Shown one piece after another: positions 12,696 to 26,183 of a DNA stretch of 64,000 bases (position 1 is its first letter; every line of letters starts with the position of its first letter). A program made the translations under genes and the position numbers. The notes below the pieces were generated by a model. It worked only from the letters and a program-made list of their open reading frames with translations, was not told where the DNA came from and did not search any database. Source of the stretch: Plotosus lineatus (taxonomy: Eukaryota > Chordata > Actinopteri > Siluriformes > Plotosidae). The stretch covers positions 19,406,919 through 19,470,918 of the forward strand of contig CM045750.1 of NCBI GenBank assembly GCA_024760905.1, given 5' to 3'.

Positions 12696-13324
12696 CAAAT
12701 GGCAGTAATTGTACTGTCTGACTTCTTACTATTCTCAGCATGGTAAAATGTGCTTTTATATGAGACACATGGGCTATTGTTTGTGTTTGTGTTGGCATGT
12801 AGTTCTATGGATACCCTGGCCCTGAATGAAATGAAGCCATAACTGCAATCACAATTGGTAATGAAATTTTAGCGGCAACAGTCCAAGCAATAAGAGGTTC
12901 AGTACTGGAGTGTATGGGAGATTACCGAGGTAAATAACGATGAGAAGGTAAGTTGGTTGTCTCCAACCAGAGTTTGGTAAAAACTCTTTGTGCCAACTCT
13001 GGTAAGTTCCTGGACAGGTCTTTGCTACATAGACCAGTTACTAGATTGCTCTGCGCCTCCTTTCTGACACAAACTGAAACACAAATGAATATTTGGAGGC
13101 AGCAATTACCTGCTTTTCTGAAATCACTCAGTTGGAATCTTAGACTTTGTGCAGTGCCTCAAGTAAGTGTAATCAATTTAGTCCCCCCTCCCACCAAAAA
13201 AAAAAAAAAAAAAAAAAATGCACCATCACCGCCATACAAAAATGTTTGGAATCTGCTAAAGGTTTGCTCCAGATGGTGACTCAATGGTAATTGGTCAGCA
13301 AAGCAAGCCTATTGAATGCGGTGG
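12693..13324. other. Unassigned stretch with a short poly(A)
   Basis: A 108-codon plus frame (12953-13279) crosses an A-run at about 13196-13218 and has no motif. Nothing else recognised. Confidence 0.35.
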
Positions 13325-13590
13325 ACATACTGTAGATTGAGATGGTTTGGACATGTACAGAGGAGGGATAGTGAATATATTGGTAGTAGGATGCTGAGGT
13401 TGGAACTACCAGGCAGAAGGCCGGGAGGAAGACCAAAGAGAAGATTTATGGATGTGGTGAAGGAGAACATGAAGGCAGTTGATGTAAGAGAAGAAGATGC
13501 TGGGGATAGGGTGAGATGGAGGAAGATGATTTGCTGTGGTGGCCCCTGAAAGGAGCAGCCGAAAGGAAAAGAAGAAGGAATGGAATGGAT
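13325..13590 (+). pseudogene. RTE-type LINE, 3'-terminal coding fragment
   Basis: Encodes the extreme C-terminus of the RTE polyprotein: LRWFGHVQRRDSEYIGSRML, then LELPGRRPGGRPKRRFMDVV, ending just before GGCCCCTGAAAGGAGCAGCC and a GAA-rich tail. Severe 5' truncation is typical of LINE retrotransposition. The main RTE copy at 23.4-26.2 kb lacks exactly this segment. Confidence 0.85.
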
Positions 13591-14261
13591 GGATTAGTGC
13601 CACTAAACAAGCATCGGCTCCACCTAACAACTGAATAAGCATGAACTGGAAGGAAGTGACACTTATGGAGCATCAAGCCATGTGGGAGGAACTCACCTTG
13701 GTTCTGTTAAGGCCAACATAGTCGTAGTAGTGTGTACGTAGATCACTGCAGGTAGGCTGTCCCAATGTGGTAATGCCTTTTTTGTATGTTGACTTCACAG
13801 CGATGGTGGGTCATTAGCCTATCATCATGTCAGACAGACAGAGGAACATGGTAGAGGTGTTTGATCAGATTACATGGTACAAAAAAGACACAAAAAACAA
13901 CAACAACACAGATTTGATAGTGTAGATTGTAAAAAGACTAACATATCTGGGAGAATAAATGTACTTCAGGTGCTTTGTGGGACATTCATGTGATCCATTT
14001 TCAAACGAGGACAATATCAGAACCTTAAGTGATTCTTATTGTCAGAAGAAGAAGATGTTTGAGAAATGGTACCCTTGCTGGAATACTCACCAGTATTGGC
14101 ACTTTGTGTGATTCTTATTCTCAACAGGATACAGGATCACTACCTTCTTGAGAGTGAGATATCATCATTTTATGAGAGCCTCTTATCTGGTGAGGTACGG
14201 TATCAAAAAGAACACTCAACTTTTATATGGTCTTTATTACATTTAGGGAAGAATAAAAAAG
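13591..14261. other. Unassigned stretch
   Basis: No family or exon recognised. Confidence 0.35.
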
Positions 14262-14459
14262 TTGAATGAAAGATTATATGTAGAACTGGTTCTTAGGTGT
14301 AAACTGGAGTGGGATTGTGAATGGTTGTGTATGTTGCCTTGCAATGGTCTGGCAAACTGTTTAAGGGTGTATCCAGCCTTTTTCATTGTCGGGCTGAGAT
14401 AGGCTTTGGTCTCCCCTTGATTACATGGTTCGGCAGACGAGTGAGTGAGTGAGTGAGAC
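14262..14459 (+). repeat. SINE-A-like 3' fragment
   Basis: Late-body segments CAATGGTCTGGCAAACTGTT and GGGCTGAGATAGGC, ending in (GAGT)n. Confidence 0.6.
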
Positions 14460-14844
14460 AATGGGTCCATAAATGGAGAAGGACCACCAGGCTGTAATGA
14501 TTTTTTCTTCACAGAGTTTGTGAACTGTACTCGCCCATTATCGCCACTCTTTAGTCTGGGGTTCTCTGTTTTGACTCACAGACTCCAAGGAAGATTATAA
14601 TGTCTTAAGGGACTTGTGTAAACACACCACCCATGTAGAGTCAATCATGATCACAAAGTGATGACTTTGTATTGCTACTCAAAAAAGAAACTATAATTCA
14701 CGATGACTTCTCAAATTTCTCGACTCAACTTGGTGTAAGTATGAATGGTTTTGTGAGATGGCTATATGATTGACTGGTGAGCTGTTCAGGGTGTACCCCG
14801 AATTTAAAAGCCAGTTAAGATATGTATATGTATGTATAGTTAGC

Positions 14845-15183
14845 AAGGTCAAGTAGGATTGACCCTCCTTACTGACGTATACATATATGTATATAATATC
14901 ACTAAATATGTATTCAATGTTCTAAATGTTTATAACAATTAAACATTCAAAAATAATGCATATGATTTAAATAAAATATAAATACACACGATACAGATGT
15001 GCACCTCTCATAAAAATGTATGCAGTTTTTATTTATTTATTTATTTTTTAAATTTAATTTTATTTATTTATTCATTTTGCATAATTGGCCTTATTTTGAG
15101 GTATTTTCCTTAACTTTTCCCCTATTTTTCCTTAATTTTTTTTTCCATGAATATTTTTGAAAAACCCACAATGCACTGAAGCC
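14845..15183 (+). mobile_element. MITE-3 copy, truncated at both ends
   Basis: Interior matches other MITE-3 copies (AAGTAGGATTGACC, ATTCAATGTTCTAAATG, GCATAATTGGCC, AATATTTTTGAAAAACCCAC, ATGCACTGAAGCC). The right terminus is replaced by an antisense SINE module at 15184. Confidence 0.75.
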
Positions 15184-15572
15184 CCGTCTGTCCTGAAGGA
15201 CTATGGCTGCGCTCTAGGTGGCTGGTGATACTCTCCAGTGCGCAAAGCCAGGGTAGGCAGTAATGGAGGACAGGTTGTTTCCCAAGCAGCAAGTCCCCCT
15301 TCTCGGCGCCACTGGACGTATCCAATGGAAGGGCAAGTGCCGATACGACTGGGTTCCAGTGCTGCTGCAGGAGTTACCAGAATGTTTCTGTGAACGAACT
15401 GCCTCGGGGGACTCCAACTCCCGATTAGAAATACGCTGACAGCTTTGCAGCTACTCTTGTCGAAAGTCAGCAATGGTTTGATAACCCAGTTAGCTGAACT
15501 GGGAGGGACAGTGGCAACCTTGTGGAGAGTGGGACTCGAACCCCCAACTTTGGGATCAGCAAGCCTGCGCCC
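15184..15572 (-). repeat. SINE-B with tail-3, antisense
   Basis: Reads tail-3 antisense (GTCCTGAAGGACTATGG, GTTCCAGTGCTGCTGCAG), then the SINE-B body and the antisense head (B-box GACTCGAACCCCCAAC). The same SINE-B plus tail-3 arrangement occurs on the plus strand at 57441-57945. Confidence 0.8.
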
Positions 15573-15575
15573 TAT

Positions 15576-15584
15576 ATATATGTG

Positions 15585-15662
<78 letters not shown>
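15576..15662. repeat. (TA)n microsatellite
   Basis: Nearly pure TA array. Confidence 0.95.
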
Positions 15663-15666
<4 letters not shown>

Positions 15667-15824
15667 TTATCCTACTGTATTAGAGACCTTGTCAGCCATG
15701 CAGTTCAGTGGCAATGGGATTCATATTTCAGTTGTTGCTTCCTTTGTGAATGCACCGTTCATGTGATTTGTTGTCGTTCACTGTTAGCTCCCTCATGTGT
15801 TTTAATGGTTTGGCCAAATAGGCT

Positions 15825-16048
15825 CAGACATTTCTGTGTAGAGTGTGCATGTTCACTTATTGCTTGCATGGGTTTCCTTCCACGGTCCACAGGCATGCTC
15901 ATCAGGCTAATTGGCTGTTCCAAATTGACCTGAGGTATGAGTGTAAATGGTTGAATGTGTTGGCCCTCCCAGTGTTGACTGAGATAAGAACCTGCCTCCT
16001 TGTGACCCTGGTAGAAGTGACCTTGCAAATAAATGAATGAATAAATAA
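15825..16048 (+). repeat. SINE-A copy without head
   Basis: Begins in the body at CATTTCTGTGTAGAGTGTGC, keeps CCAAATTGACCTGAGGTATG and ends in (ATGA/ATAA)n. Confidence 0.7.
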
Positions 16049-16626
16049 ATAACTTACGATTTTCTGCATTTCCATGTCAATACATGGTGTTACTATTGCA
16101 TTGTCAAGGTATGACATAAATAAAGACAAATCTGTCAATAGCTCATTTTTAAAAGGATTTTTTTTCCAGTATGTCAATCAAATTTGCTTAGAAAATCTAA
16201 TTAAACTGGGTTCCAAACCTATAAACGCATTTTATGAAGTCAAGCAGGAGACTGAAATAAAAAAATAAAATAAAGTAAACAAATAAAAAAGCATCTCTGT
16301 GACTGGACAAATGGCCCGTATGACTCCCCCTCCAGGGAAAATGACAAGTCATTGAGTAGGGGATAATGGACCACTTTTACAAGGTTAGGAGCACTGACCC
16401 CATGCATCCCTTACAGGAGTGGCAACAATGGCATTTCGAATGCTGGTGCCAAGGGTGCTGGCATTCTGTAATGAGATGTGGTGCCATCTGTCGCGACATC
16501 TTCGAATATTTAAGAAACCCTATGCTCTGTGCCAAGTGATTGTTACTCCAGACAAAGAATCACAAGGGGACTGCCAGCTTGCAGTGCATACTAGCTATCC
16601 TTCACTTCTGCAAACCATTTCCCTCT

Positions 16627-16662
<36 letters not shown>
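16049..16662. other. Unassigned stretch with an open frame; ends in (CA)n
   Basis: A plus frame at 16419-16895 starts after a CTTACAG acceptor-like site and has about 60 non-repetitive codons before entering the (CA)n array (16630-16663) and MITE-1. I recognise no family, and the rest of the frame is repeat-derived. Confidence 0.35.
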
Positions 16663-16666
<4 letters not shown>

Positions 16667-17122
16667 GGTACCTTACGAAAGACCCAACAAACGAAAAATC
16701 CATTTACCTAAAATTACCGTCTCTGGATATGAACAAAATTCATGTTACAAAACGCACCATCTCAAAAATTCAAACAATGCTCAAGTTGCTCTCCCATTGG
16801 CTATCTTCCAACACCCTGCCTTGCTGGCCTCCCATTGGCTTGGAGCGAGATGCATCTCCATAATACCCATAATGCAGCTCTCTCCCATTGGCTAGGAGGG
16901 AGCTGTATCTCCATAATACCCATGATGGTTTTCGTGTGCCTTCAACTCATTGTTCATCACGGAGTTCTAACACGCATAAAGGACAGAGTTACTATTGTTT
17001 CGTGAGTTTTTCAATTGTGCTCATCGCAACTTAATTTTTTTGGCTTAGGCTTTTAACCTTCCATAAACATTTGTAAGATTATAACTCTGCAAAGAAGACA
17101 TCGTCAACACACGCGCACACGC

Positions 17123-17154
<32 letters not shown>

Positions 17155-17461
17155 CGCACAGACACATGCACGTGCGATTCCCGGTGAAAGTGATTCCCAA
17201 TGCAAGTGAAAAGAAGAAGAGGGCCCGTGACATGTGATTGAGTGATATCACAAAGGAACCCATCTACCATCGGTACGATATTGAAGCAGAAGGAGGCCTT
17301 AAGAGGTATACTTTTATCATTTTTAAAGGGTTTAGGGGTTAGTATTGGGGGCCTTGAACAAATCAAGCCTTTTATATGTAAAATGCTACTCAACTTATGA
17401 AAAAATCAGGTTACGAAATCACTTCTGGAACGGATTTATTTCGTTATATGAGGTACCACTG
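16663..17461. mobile_element. MITE-1 copy
   Basis: CAGTGGTACCTTACGAAAG at the left and the inverted TTATATGAGGTACCACTG at the right. A CA-rich array at about 17105-17168 lies at the same internal position as in the 4896-5663 copy. About 800 bp. Confidence 0.8.
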
Positions 17462-17483
17462 TGTATGTATGTATGCATGTATT

Positions 17484-17485
<2 letters not shown>

Positions 17486-17531
<46 letters not shown>

Positions 17532-17580
17532 GTGGGTGTGTGTGTGTGTGTGTGGGTGTGTGTGTGTGTGGGTGTGTGTT
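17486..17580. repeat. (TA)n followed by (GT)n-rich
   Basis: TA array to about 17528, then GT repeats with GGGT interruptions. Confidence 0.9.
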
Positions 17581-17694
17581 CGATTTTCCGGTTAAATCTT
17601 AAATAGATAGGCTGACAGAAGGAAAGAGGTCAAATTTCTTGTAAAATATCTTTTGTAAATATCAGCCAGATTAAGTGTGTGATTTGACTTGCAG

Positions 17695-17905
17695 AAGTCT
17701 GCACCAGCTGTTCTTATCTCTATCAGCGGAGGAATGCAATCATGATACAGTTTATTCAACAGAACATCAAATCCAAACAGCTTAATCACAAGGAACTCTA
17801 TAAATTCTGTAAATATATTACAGACAATGCAAATGAAAGAAATGGGATCTTGATTGCGGACACAGATATTTTTGGAGGCTGTGCATGTCTCCACAATATA
17901 CTGCA
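17695..17905 (+). CDS. Candidate internal exon, unidentified product
   Basis: A stop-free plus frame of about 69 codons begins right after an acceptor-like TTGACTTGCAG (17684-17694) and ends at a donor-like GCA|GTAGGA (17903-17911). The deduced peptide is non-repetitive and of ordinary composition, including YKFCKYITDNANERNGILIA and DTDIFGGCACLHNIL. I do not recognise the protein and see no partner exons. The minus strand is also open here (17592-17930), so this could be chance in AT-rich DNA. Confidence 0.25.
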
Positions 17906-17966
17906 GTAGGAAAAACAGAATGTTTGCCATTTTAATAGAATTTAAACAAAAATTTGAAAGGGTATC

Positions 17967-18500
17967 GTTGACATCATCATCATCATCATCATCATCTTCT
18001 TAGTCGATGGTCAGGTCACAAAGGCAGTAGCCTAAGAAGTGAGGTCCAGACATTCCCAGCCATGTCCTCCATCTTTTCCAGGGAGACACTGACTGAGGCG
18101 TTCTTCGACCAGCATTTTCTGGGTTGACCGTGAGGTCTCTTCCTGGTTGAACATGACACACCACACCACACAAAGGAGGCATTCAGGAAGCATTTTAATC
18201 AGATCCCTGAGTCGCTTCAACTGGCTCTTCTCAATGTGGACAAACAGCAGTTATGCACCGAGCTCCTCCCAGGTAGCCGAGCTTCTCACACTTTGAGGGA
18301 TGGCCCCACCCCACCCACCATTTCTGAGGGATGGCCCCACCACCCTGTAGAGGAGGCTCATTTCAGCTGCTTATATCTACAATCTTGTTCTTTCAGTACC
18401 CAAAGCTCATGACCATACTGTTGTTGACATAGTATATGGATTCCAAGGGCCTTTAATCTCATGAAGCGGCGGATGCTGACAAGCATAGCAAATTTTGGGT
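17967..18500 (-). pseudogene. LINE C-terminal remnant (non-RTE family), antisense
   Basis: Starts with (CAT)n, then reads antisense through sequence homologous to the LINE 3' ends at 21150-21690 and 39386-39860: AGGTCCAGACATTCCCAGCC, TCCTGGTTGAACATG, CAATCTTGTTCTTTCAGTAC, AGCTCATGACCATAC. The sense protein resembles the C-terminal region after the reverse transcriptase. Many stops are present. Confidence 0.7.
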
Positions 18501-20289
<1,789 letters not shown>

Positions 20290-20656
20290 GTTGTTAGTCA
20301 TGTCCCAAAAGTCAGACTTAGTAGCTGAGGATCGATCCAACAGAACCCATGCCTTCATTTGCCACCCGGCTCACACTACACCCAAACCTTGTAGCCCCTC
20401 ACACAGGTGGTGTGTCCATGGGAGTGCTGACCCATGTCTCATCTTCATTCTGGACCCGGCTGGGCTCCATGTACAGAATCCCGACCACCAGGAGCTTGCC
20501 TTCGAGCCCCTTTCCCAGGTCTTACTCCAGGGTGGGACCCTGGTGACCCATTTCTGGGCAAGGAAAACTGTTTCCTTGTATTTTTCTTCATAGGAGTCTT
20601 TTGAACCGCACTTAGCCTGGACCTTCAGCTAGGATGGGTTTGCCTTGGGTAGCCCT
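20290..20656 (+). repeat. Fish LINE-associated repeat, upstream block
   Basis: GC-richer block with segments I associate with a common fish LINE-type repeat (GAGGATCGATCCAACAGAAC, CACACAGGTGGTGTGTCCAT, CCATTTCTGGGCAAGGAAAA). It resumes at 20997 after an inserted SINE (ACCAGGGGCATAATAACCCT, CCAAACCCCTCCACCACGAT). Family name uncertain. Confidence 0.55.
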
Positions 20657-20786
20657 GGTCTGGTCTGGTACCTTCCGAGTCGTAGGGCAACTCTTGGCAA
20701 CCTGTCATGAAGGATAATGCCTTGATTATCATCTTCATGGAGGTTTTCTTGGCAAGGATAGTGCAGTGGTTTGCCATTGCCTTCTG

Positions 20787-20996
20787 CAAGATGCAAACCT
20801 ACGGGCAATTTAGAACGGCCAATTAGCCTACTGTGCATGTTTTTAGACTTTGGGAGGAAACTGGAGTACCCAGAGAAAACCCACGTGAGCATTGCGAGAA
20901 CATGCAAACCGCGCAGAAACGCCCAGGCCTGGAATCAAACCCCCACCTTCTTGCTGTGAGGCAGACGTGCGAACCACTACATCACCGTGCCGCCCT
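20787..20996 (-). repeat. SINE-A copy inserted in the LINE-type repeat
   Basis: Antisense body (GGCCAATTAGCCTACTGTGC, GAACATGCAAACC) and antisense head (CTTGCTGTGAGGCAGACGTG, then ACCACTACATCACCGTGCC). It separates two halves of the surrounding repeat. 20657-20786 also looks foreign to that repeat and resembles the tail of another SINE. Confidence 0.8.
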
Positions 20997-21690
20997 GGGT
21001 GACTATACCAGGGGCATAATAACCCTGACAACACAGCTCCTAGGATCATTAGGACACCAAACCCCTCCACCACGATAAGGTGGCCATTTAAGGAGGAAAG
21101 GATGGAGCAGAACTTGAACAAGCATATCGCTGCAGCCTCTGCTGTAAAATGGAACCTGTACCAGTCTGTCATGGTGAAGAGCACACTGAGCTGCTAGGCA
21201 AAGCTTTTATTTTACCAGTCGATCTACGTTCCAACCCTCACCTATTGTCATGAGCTTTGTGCAGTAACTGAAAGAACAAGATTGCGGATACAAGCAGCTA
21301 CCTTCACAATGAGCTACCTACGTGGGGTGGCGGGGCTCTTTTTTAGAGATCGGGTGAGAAGCTCAGCCATCTGGAGTAGTTCAGAGTAGAACTGCTGCTC
21401 CTCTGCATTGAGAGAAGCCAGTTAAGGTCGCTCAGGCATTTTGTCAGAATGCTTCCCGAATGCTTCCCTGGTGTGGTGCTTTGGGCGTGTCCAACCAGGA
21501 AGAGGAACTCCAGGGATGACCTAGAAAACGCCAGAGGGATTATGTATCTCAACTGCTCTGAGAACACCTTAGTGTTCCCCTGGAAGAGCTGGAGGACATG
21601 GCTGGGGAGAGGGACATCTAAACCTCCTTGCTTAGGCTGCTGCTCCCGTAACCCAACCTCGAATTAAGCGGATGAAGATGAATGAATGAA
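20997..21690 (+). pseudogene. LINE C-terminal remnant (non-RTE family)
   Basis: After the 20997-21090 block, 21150-21690 reads as a decayed LINE C-terminus. SIYVPTLTYCHELCAVTERT is followed by IQAATFTMSYLRGVAGL-like residues, then HFVRMLPECFPGVVLWACPT and a GRGTSKPPCLGCCSRNP-type end. The 3' tail CGAATTAAGCGGATGAAGATG plus (AATG)n resembles SINE tail-1. Several frameshifts and stops. Confidence 0.7.
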
Positions 21691-22489
21691 TAAAACGAGC
21701 TATCAAGCAAGTTTACCTGAAGAACCTTCCTGAGGGCTCTTCCTTTTGGTCCTATCATGCAATAAGTTCAACCAGCCTGATTTAAATATTTGTATCATGA
21801 CTGCTAAGCTTCTGTCACTGTGTGTGGTATCAGTCAGGGAGTGACTAGGGTACAGCAGGATATTGAGTCTGTACTGCTGTTTCCCTGCAGGGAGCCTTGG
21901 CCTTGATCCATAATATTTAGCGCTTCCTCCATTTAGAGTGATCGCAGCTGTACACTCGAATGGTTGGAACACTTCCATGTACACTTCCTGACCCATGAAA
22001 AGCCTTTCATAGGTTTGTGTTGCTCTTAGGCCATTTACCTTAAAACATTAGGCTGATACTGGTTGGAAGCAAGTTAACTCAAGTGTAGTTTTATTTATTT
22101 ATTTATTTTTTTTAATTGAGAGAGGGCATATTTAAAGCTGAGTTACAGTGAACATTCAGTGAGTAAGTGATTTACAATATTAGAGAAATTGTGCACATCA
22201 GTATTGAATCTTCAGACATACCCACAAGTATAAGTGCTGTTGAGAAGATATAAATATTTATGAACATGGAGTGGAGCTTAAGGAAAGCAGAGGCATGTCT
22301 CAGTTATACATGCTTCTGAACTTGAACATAACATCCTGGAAGATGGAAAAACAGGCATGTGTTTTCACATCTGTTGGCTTGTTTGTTTTTGAGAACCATA
22401 ACTCCTAAATGTGCACTGATTTTAATTACAGAAATTCTACAATAGGGTGTATCAGAAGTAACAAACCATGGCATTTTGAAGATGATCCG
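21691..22489. other. Unassigned stretch
   Basis: No family recognised; the longest frame (minus 21703-21996) has no motif. Confidence 0.35.
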
Positions 22490-23329
22490 TACAGACGCTC
22501 CCGAACTTACGTTTTTAATTGGTTCCGGACAGCCGAACGTACGTTGAAAGTGAATGTAAGTTGTTACAGTATGACGCTCATACTGTAATATACATCCATA
22601 AATACCATTACCTTATCTCATAAAACACCCCTAAATCAATTATTATAAACATAACATTGTAAAATAATATCAAAAAAATCCAATGATATCGACAATAATT
22701 TCAAATTATTTTCAAATTTCAAATTATAAAATTTCACTTATTTAAACCGAGTTACTTTACATGAAGCTTAAAACAGCCAATCAACGCTTACAATATGTGA
22801 AGCGCTCAATACCGAAAGCAGTGTACTTGCAAAAGTAGTGTACTTGCTGTGGGTTATACAGACTTCCAGTCTTTCACGTGCACAAGGGTGCCGTTGAACT
22901 CATTTAGAACACAGCCTGCACTGATGTGAATCCCAGCAAAGCAGAGCGTTCTTTCTTTTGTGTAAGTAAGTAAGTAAACTTTATTCAAGAGATGCATACA
23001 AAGAACAAGTACAAATCCTAATGAATATTAATATAAAAAATAAGTATATATACTATACAGTATATAATAAATATCTGTAATTGTTCTGTAATTTGTGCAT
23101 TCGGGTTTTCATTCATTTTATAACTCTTTGCTTAACTGAGTATACATGGTAGATTGTGCCGATCTGAGCAGATAGTTAATTCATCTCTGTGTATGAGACT
23201 TGCACCCATGCTAGTAGGCTTACACTTCTGACCAACCATATTTGCTTAGGGTTACAAAAGTCCACAAAACAGTGTAAACACAAAGATCACAGAGACGATG
23301 TCTTACCACAAGGGCAACACACTATATAA

Positions 23330-23380
<51 letters not shown>

Positions 23381-23384
<4 letters not shown>

Positions 23385-24581
23385 TTTCATCTCTGCTATC
23401 TCCAACTCTGACTCCTGTCTTTTCCCCAGGGCCACTGTCTCTAAACCATACAACATTGCTGGCCTCATCACCATCTTGTACACTTTTCCCTTCATTCTTG
23501 TCGATACTCTCCTATCACACATCACACCGGACACTTTTCTCCATCCATTCCAACCTGCCTGCACGCGCTTCTTCACCTCTTTTCCACACTCTCCATTGCT
23601 CTGGATTGTTGAGCCTAAGTACTTAAAATCCTCCACCTTCTTTATCTCTGCCCCCTGTAACCTCAAAGTTCCTTTTGGGTCCTTGTCGTTCACACACATG
23701 TATTCTGTCTTACCAAGACTAACCTTCAATCCCCTCCTTTCCAGGGCATACCTCCACCACTCTAGATTTTCCTCCACTTGGTCTCTGCTCTCACTACAGA
23801 TCACTATGTCATCTGCAAACATCATAGTCCATGGAGATTCTTGTCTAACCTCGTCTGTTAGCCTGTCCATCACCATAGCAAACAAGAAGGGGCTGAGAGC
23901 TGACCCTTGATGCAGTCCCACCTCCACCTTGAACTCTTCTGTCACACCGACAGCACACCTCACCACTGTCTTACATCTATCATACATGTCCTGCACCACT
24001 CTAACATACTTCTCTGTCACTCCAGACTTCCTCATACAATACCACAGTTCTTCTCTCGGCACCCTGTCATATGCTTTCTCCAGATCCACAAAGGCACAAT
24101 GCAGCTCCTTCTGACCTTCTCTGTACTTCTCTATTAACATCCTCAAAGCAAACACTGCATCTGTGGTGCTCTTTCTTGGCATGAAACCAAACTGTTGTTC
24201 ACAAATGCTGACCTCTGCCCTTAGTCTTGCTTCCACTATTCTTTCCCATAGCTTCATTGTATGGCTCATCAACTTTATCCCTCTGTCGTTGCCACAACTC
24301 TGTACATCGCCCTTGTTCTTAAAAATGGGCACAAGCACACTTCTCCTCCATTCCTCTGGCATCTGCTCACTTTCTAAGACCTTGTTGAATATTCTTGTCA
24401 GAAAATCTACTGCTACCTCCCCTAGACACTTCCATACCTCAACTGGTATGTCATCAGGGCCAACTGCCTTTCCACTCTTCATCCTCTTCAATGCCCTCCT
24501 CACTTCTCCCTTACTAATCTTTGCTACTTCCTGCTCCTCAATGGTCACCCCTTCTACTCTTTTTTCTCTCATTTTCCTCAT
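23381..24581 (-). pseudogene. RTE reverse transcriptase domain
   Basis: Open frame of about 400 codons encoding the reverse transcriptase that copies LINE RNA at the nicked target. Visible motifs include SGKAVGPDDIPVEVWKCLGE near the start, QQFGFMPRKSTTDAVFALRM, motif A FVDLEKAYDRVPREELW, motif B GLHQGSALSPFLFAM, catalytic motif C MMFADDIVICSES, and motifs D/E with FKYLGSTIQSNGE. The catalytic FADD is intact. The frame then passes LYGLETVALGKRQESELEIA and runs into isoleucine/tyrosine repeats from the (TA)n array, so its C-terminus is lost. It overlaps the endonuclease frame by about 44 bp in another phase, so the polyprotein is broken by one frameshift in a purine-rich run near 24560-24575. 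Confidence 0.9.
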
Positions 24582-25881
24582 TCATCAGCTCTTCAAAGTA
24601 CTCTTTCCATCTTTCCAGCACACTTCTGTCATCAGTCAATACATTTCCCTCTCTGTCCTTTATCACTCTAACTTGCTGCACGTCTTTCCCATCTCTATTT
24701 CTCTGCTGTGCTAACCTGTATAGATCATTTTCTCCCTCCTTACTGTTCAACCTATCATACAAGTCATCATACGCCCTCTGTTTGGCCTTTGACACTGCTA
24801 CCTTCGCCTTACGCTGTGTCTCCCTGTACTCCTGTTTACTCTCTTCGGTCCTCTCAATGTCCCACTTCTTCTTGGCTAACCTCTTCTTTTGTACACACTC
24901 CTGCACTTCCTCATTCCACCACCAAGTTTCCTTATCTACTTTCCTTCCAGAGGACACACCAAGTACTCTCCTACCGGTCTCCCTGATCACATTGGCTGTG
25001 GTTGTCCAGTCCTCTGGAAGCACTTCCTGACTACCCAAAGCCTGTTTCAACTCCTCCTTGAAGACAACACGACACTCTTCCTTTTTCAGCTTCCACCACT
25101 TTGTCTTCTGCTCTGCCATTGCCTTTTTCACCTTTCTCACCATCAGTGTCATCCTGCACACCACCATCCTATGCTGTTTGTCAACACTCTCACCCACTAC
25201 TACTTTGCAGTCACTGACTTCCTTCAAATTACATCGCCTACACAAGATGTAGTCTACCTGTGTGCTCTTACCTCCGCTTTCATAAGTCACGCTATGCTCC
25301 TGTTTCTTCTTGAAGAAAGTATTCACCACAGTCATTTCCATCCTTTTTGCAAAATCGATCAACATCTGTCCTTCTGTGTTCCTGTCCTGGATACCAAACC
25401 TGCCCATCACTTCCTCGTCCCCTCTGTTGCCTGCACCAACATGTCCATTGAAGTCTGCTCCAATGACCACTCTTTCACCTCTGGGGGTACTCTGCATCAC
25501 TTCATCTAACTCACTCCAGAATCTCTCCTTCTCTTCTAGCTTACATCCTGCCTGTGGGGCATAAGCACTAACAACATTGACCATCACGCCTTCAATTTCT
25601 AACGTGAGACTCATCACTCTGTCTGACACTCTTTTCAGTTCTAGAACATTCCTGACAAACCCCTCCTTCAAGATGACTCCTACTCCATTTCTCTTCCCAT
25701 CCACACCATTATAAAACAGTTTAAACCGTGCTCCTAAGCTTTTAGCCTTTCTACCTTTCCACCTTGTCTCCTGAACACACAGTATGTCCACCTTCCTCCT
25801 CTGCATCATGTCAGCCAGCTCCCTATCTTTTCCTTGCATAGTTCCAACATTCAAAGTCCCTACTCTCAGTCCGAGGCTCAC
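24538..25881 (-). pseudogene. RTE endonuclease and linker region
   Basis: Open frame of 447 codons. The N-terminus has LRVGTLNVGTMQGKDREL, then ILCVQETRWKG (catalytic Glu), MVNVVSAYAPQAGCKLEEKE, RVVIGADFNGHVGAGNRGDE (Asp/Asn pair) and STQVDYILCRRCNLKEVSDC (conserved Asp), as expected for an APE-type endonuclease. A basic linker with KWWKLKKEECRVVFKEELKQ follows. The first codon used here is GTG where the 61-kb copy has ATG. In-frame sequence continues upstream, so the true start lies further 5'. The frame ends by frameshift just before the reverse transcriptase. Confidence 0.9.
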
Positions 25882-26183
25882 GCATTTCCTCTTCTCTCTC
25901 TGCCTATGGACATGCCTCCCGCCTCTCCTTCTTCGACGTCTTCGACCAACAGTAGTCCAATTTCCACAGCACCCTGTTGGTTGACAGCACTGATGGCGGT
26001 CATTGTTAACCTGGGCCTCGACCGATCCGGTATGAATTCTGTATTGATCATTTGCATTTTTTTTTTTTTGGCAGAAGTTTTACGCCGGATGCCCTTCCTG
26101 TCGCAACCCTCTGCATTTATCCGGGCTTGGGACCGGCATAAGGGGGAGAGACACTGGTTAGTGCCCCCCTGTCTCATGGCTGC

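Noticed and set aside
16419..16895. 158-codon plus frame as a gene
   Set aside because: Its second half is (CA)n and MITE-1 sequence, and the first ~60 codons have no recognisable family.
23476..25984. Many plus-strand open frames of 60-206 codons
   Set aside because: Antisense shadows of the minus-strand RTE endonuclease and reverse transcriptase.
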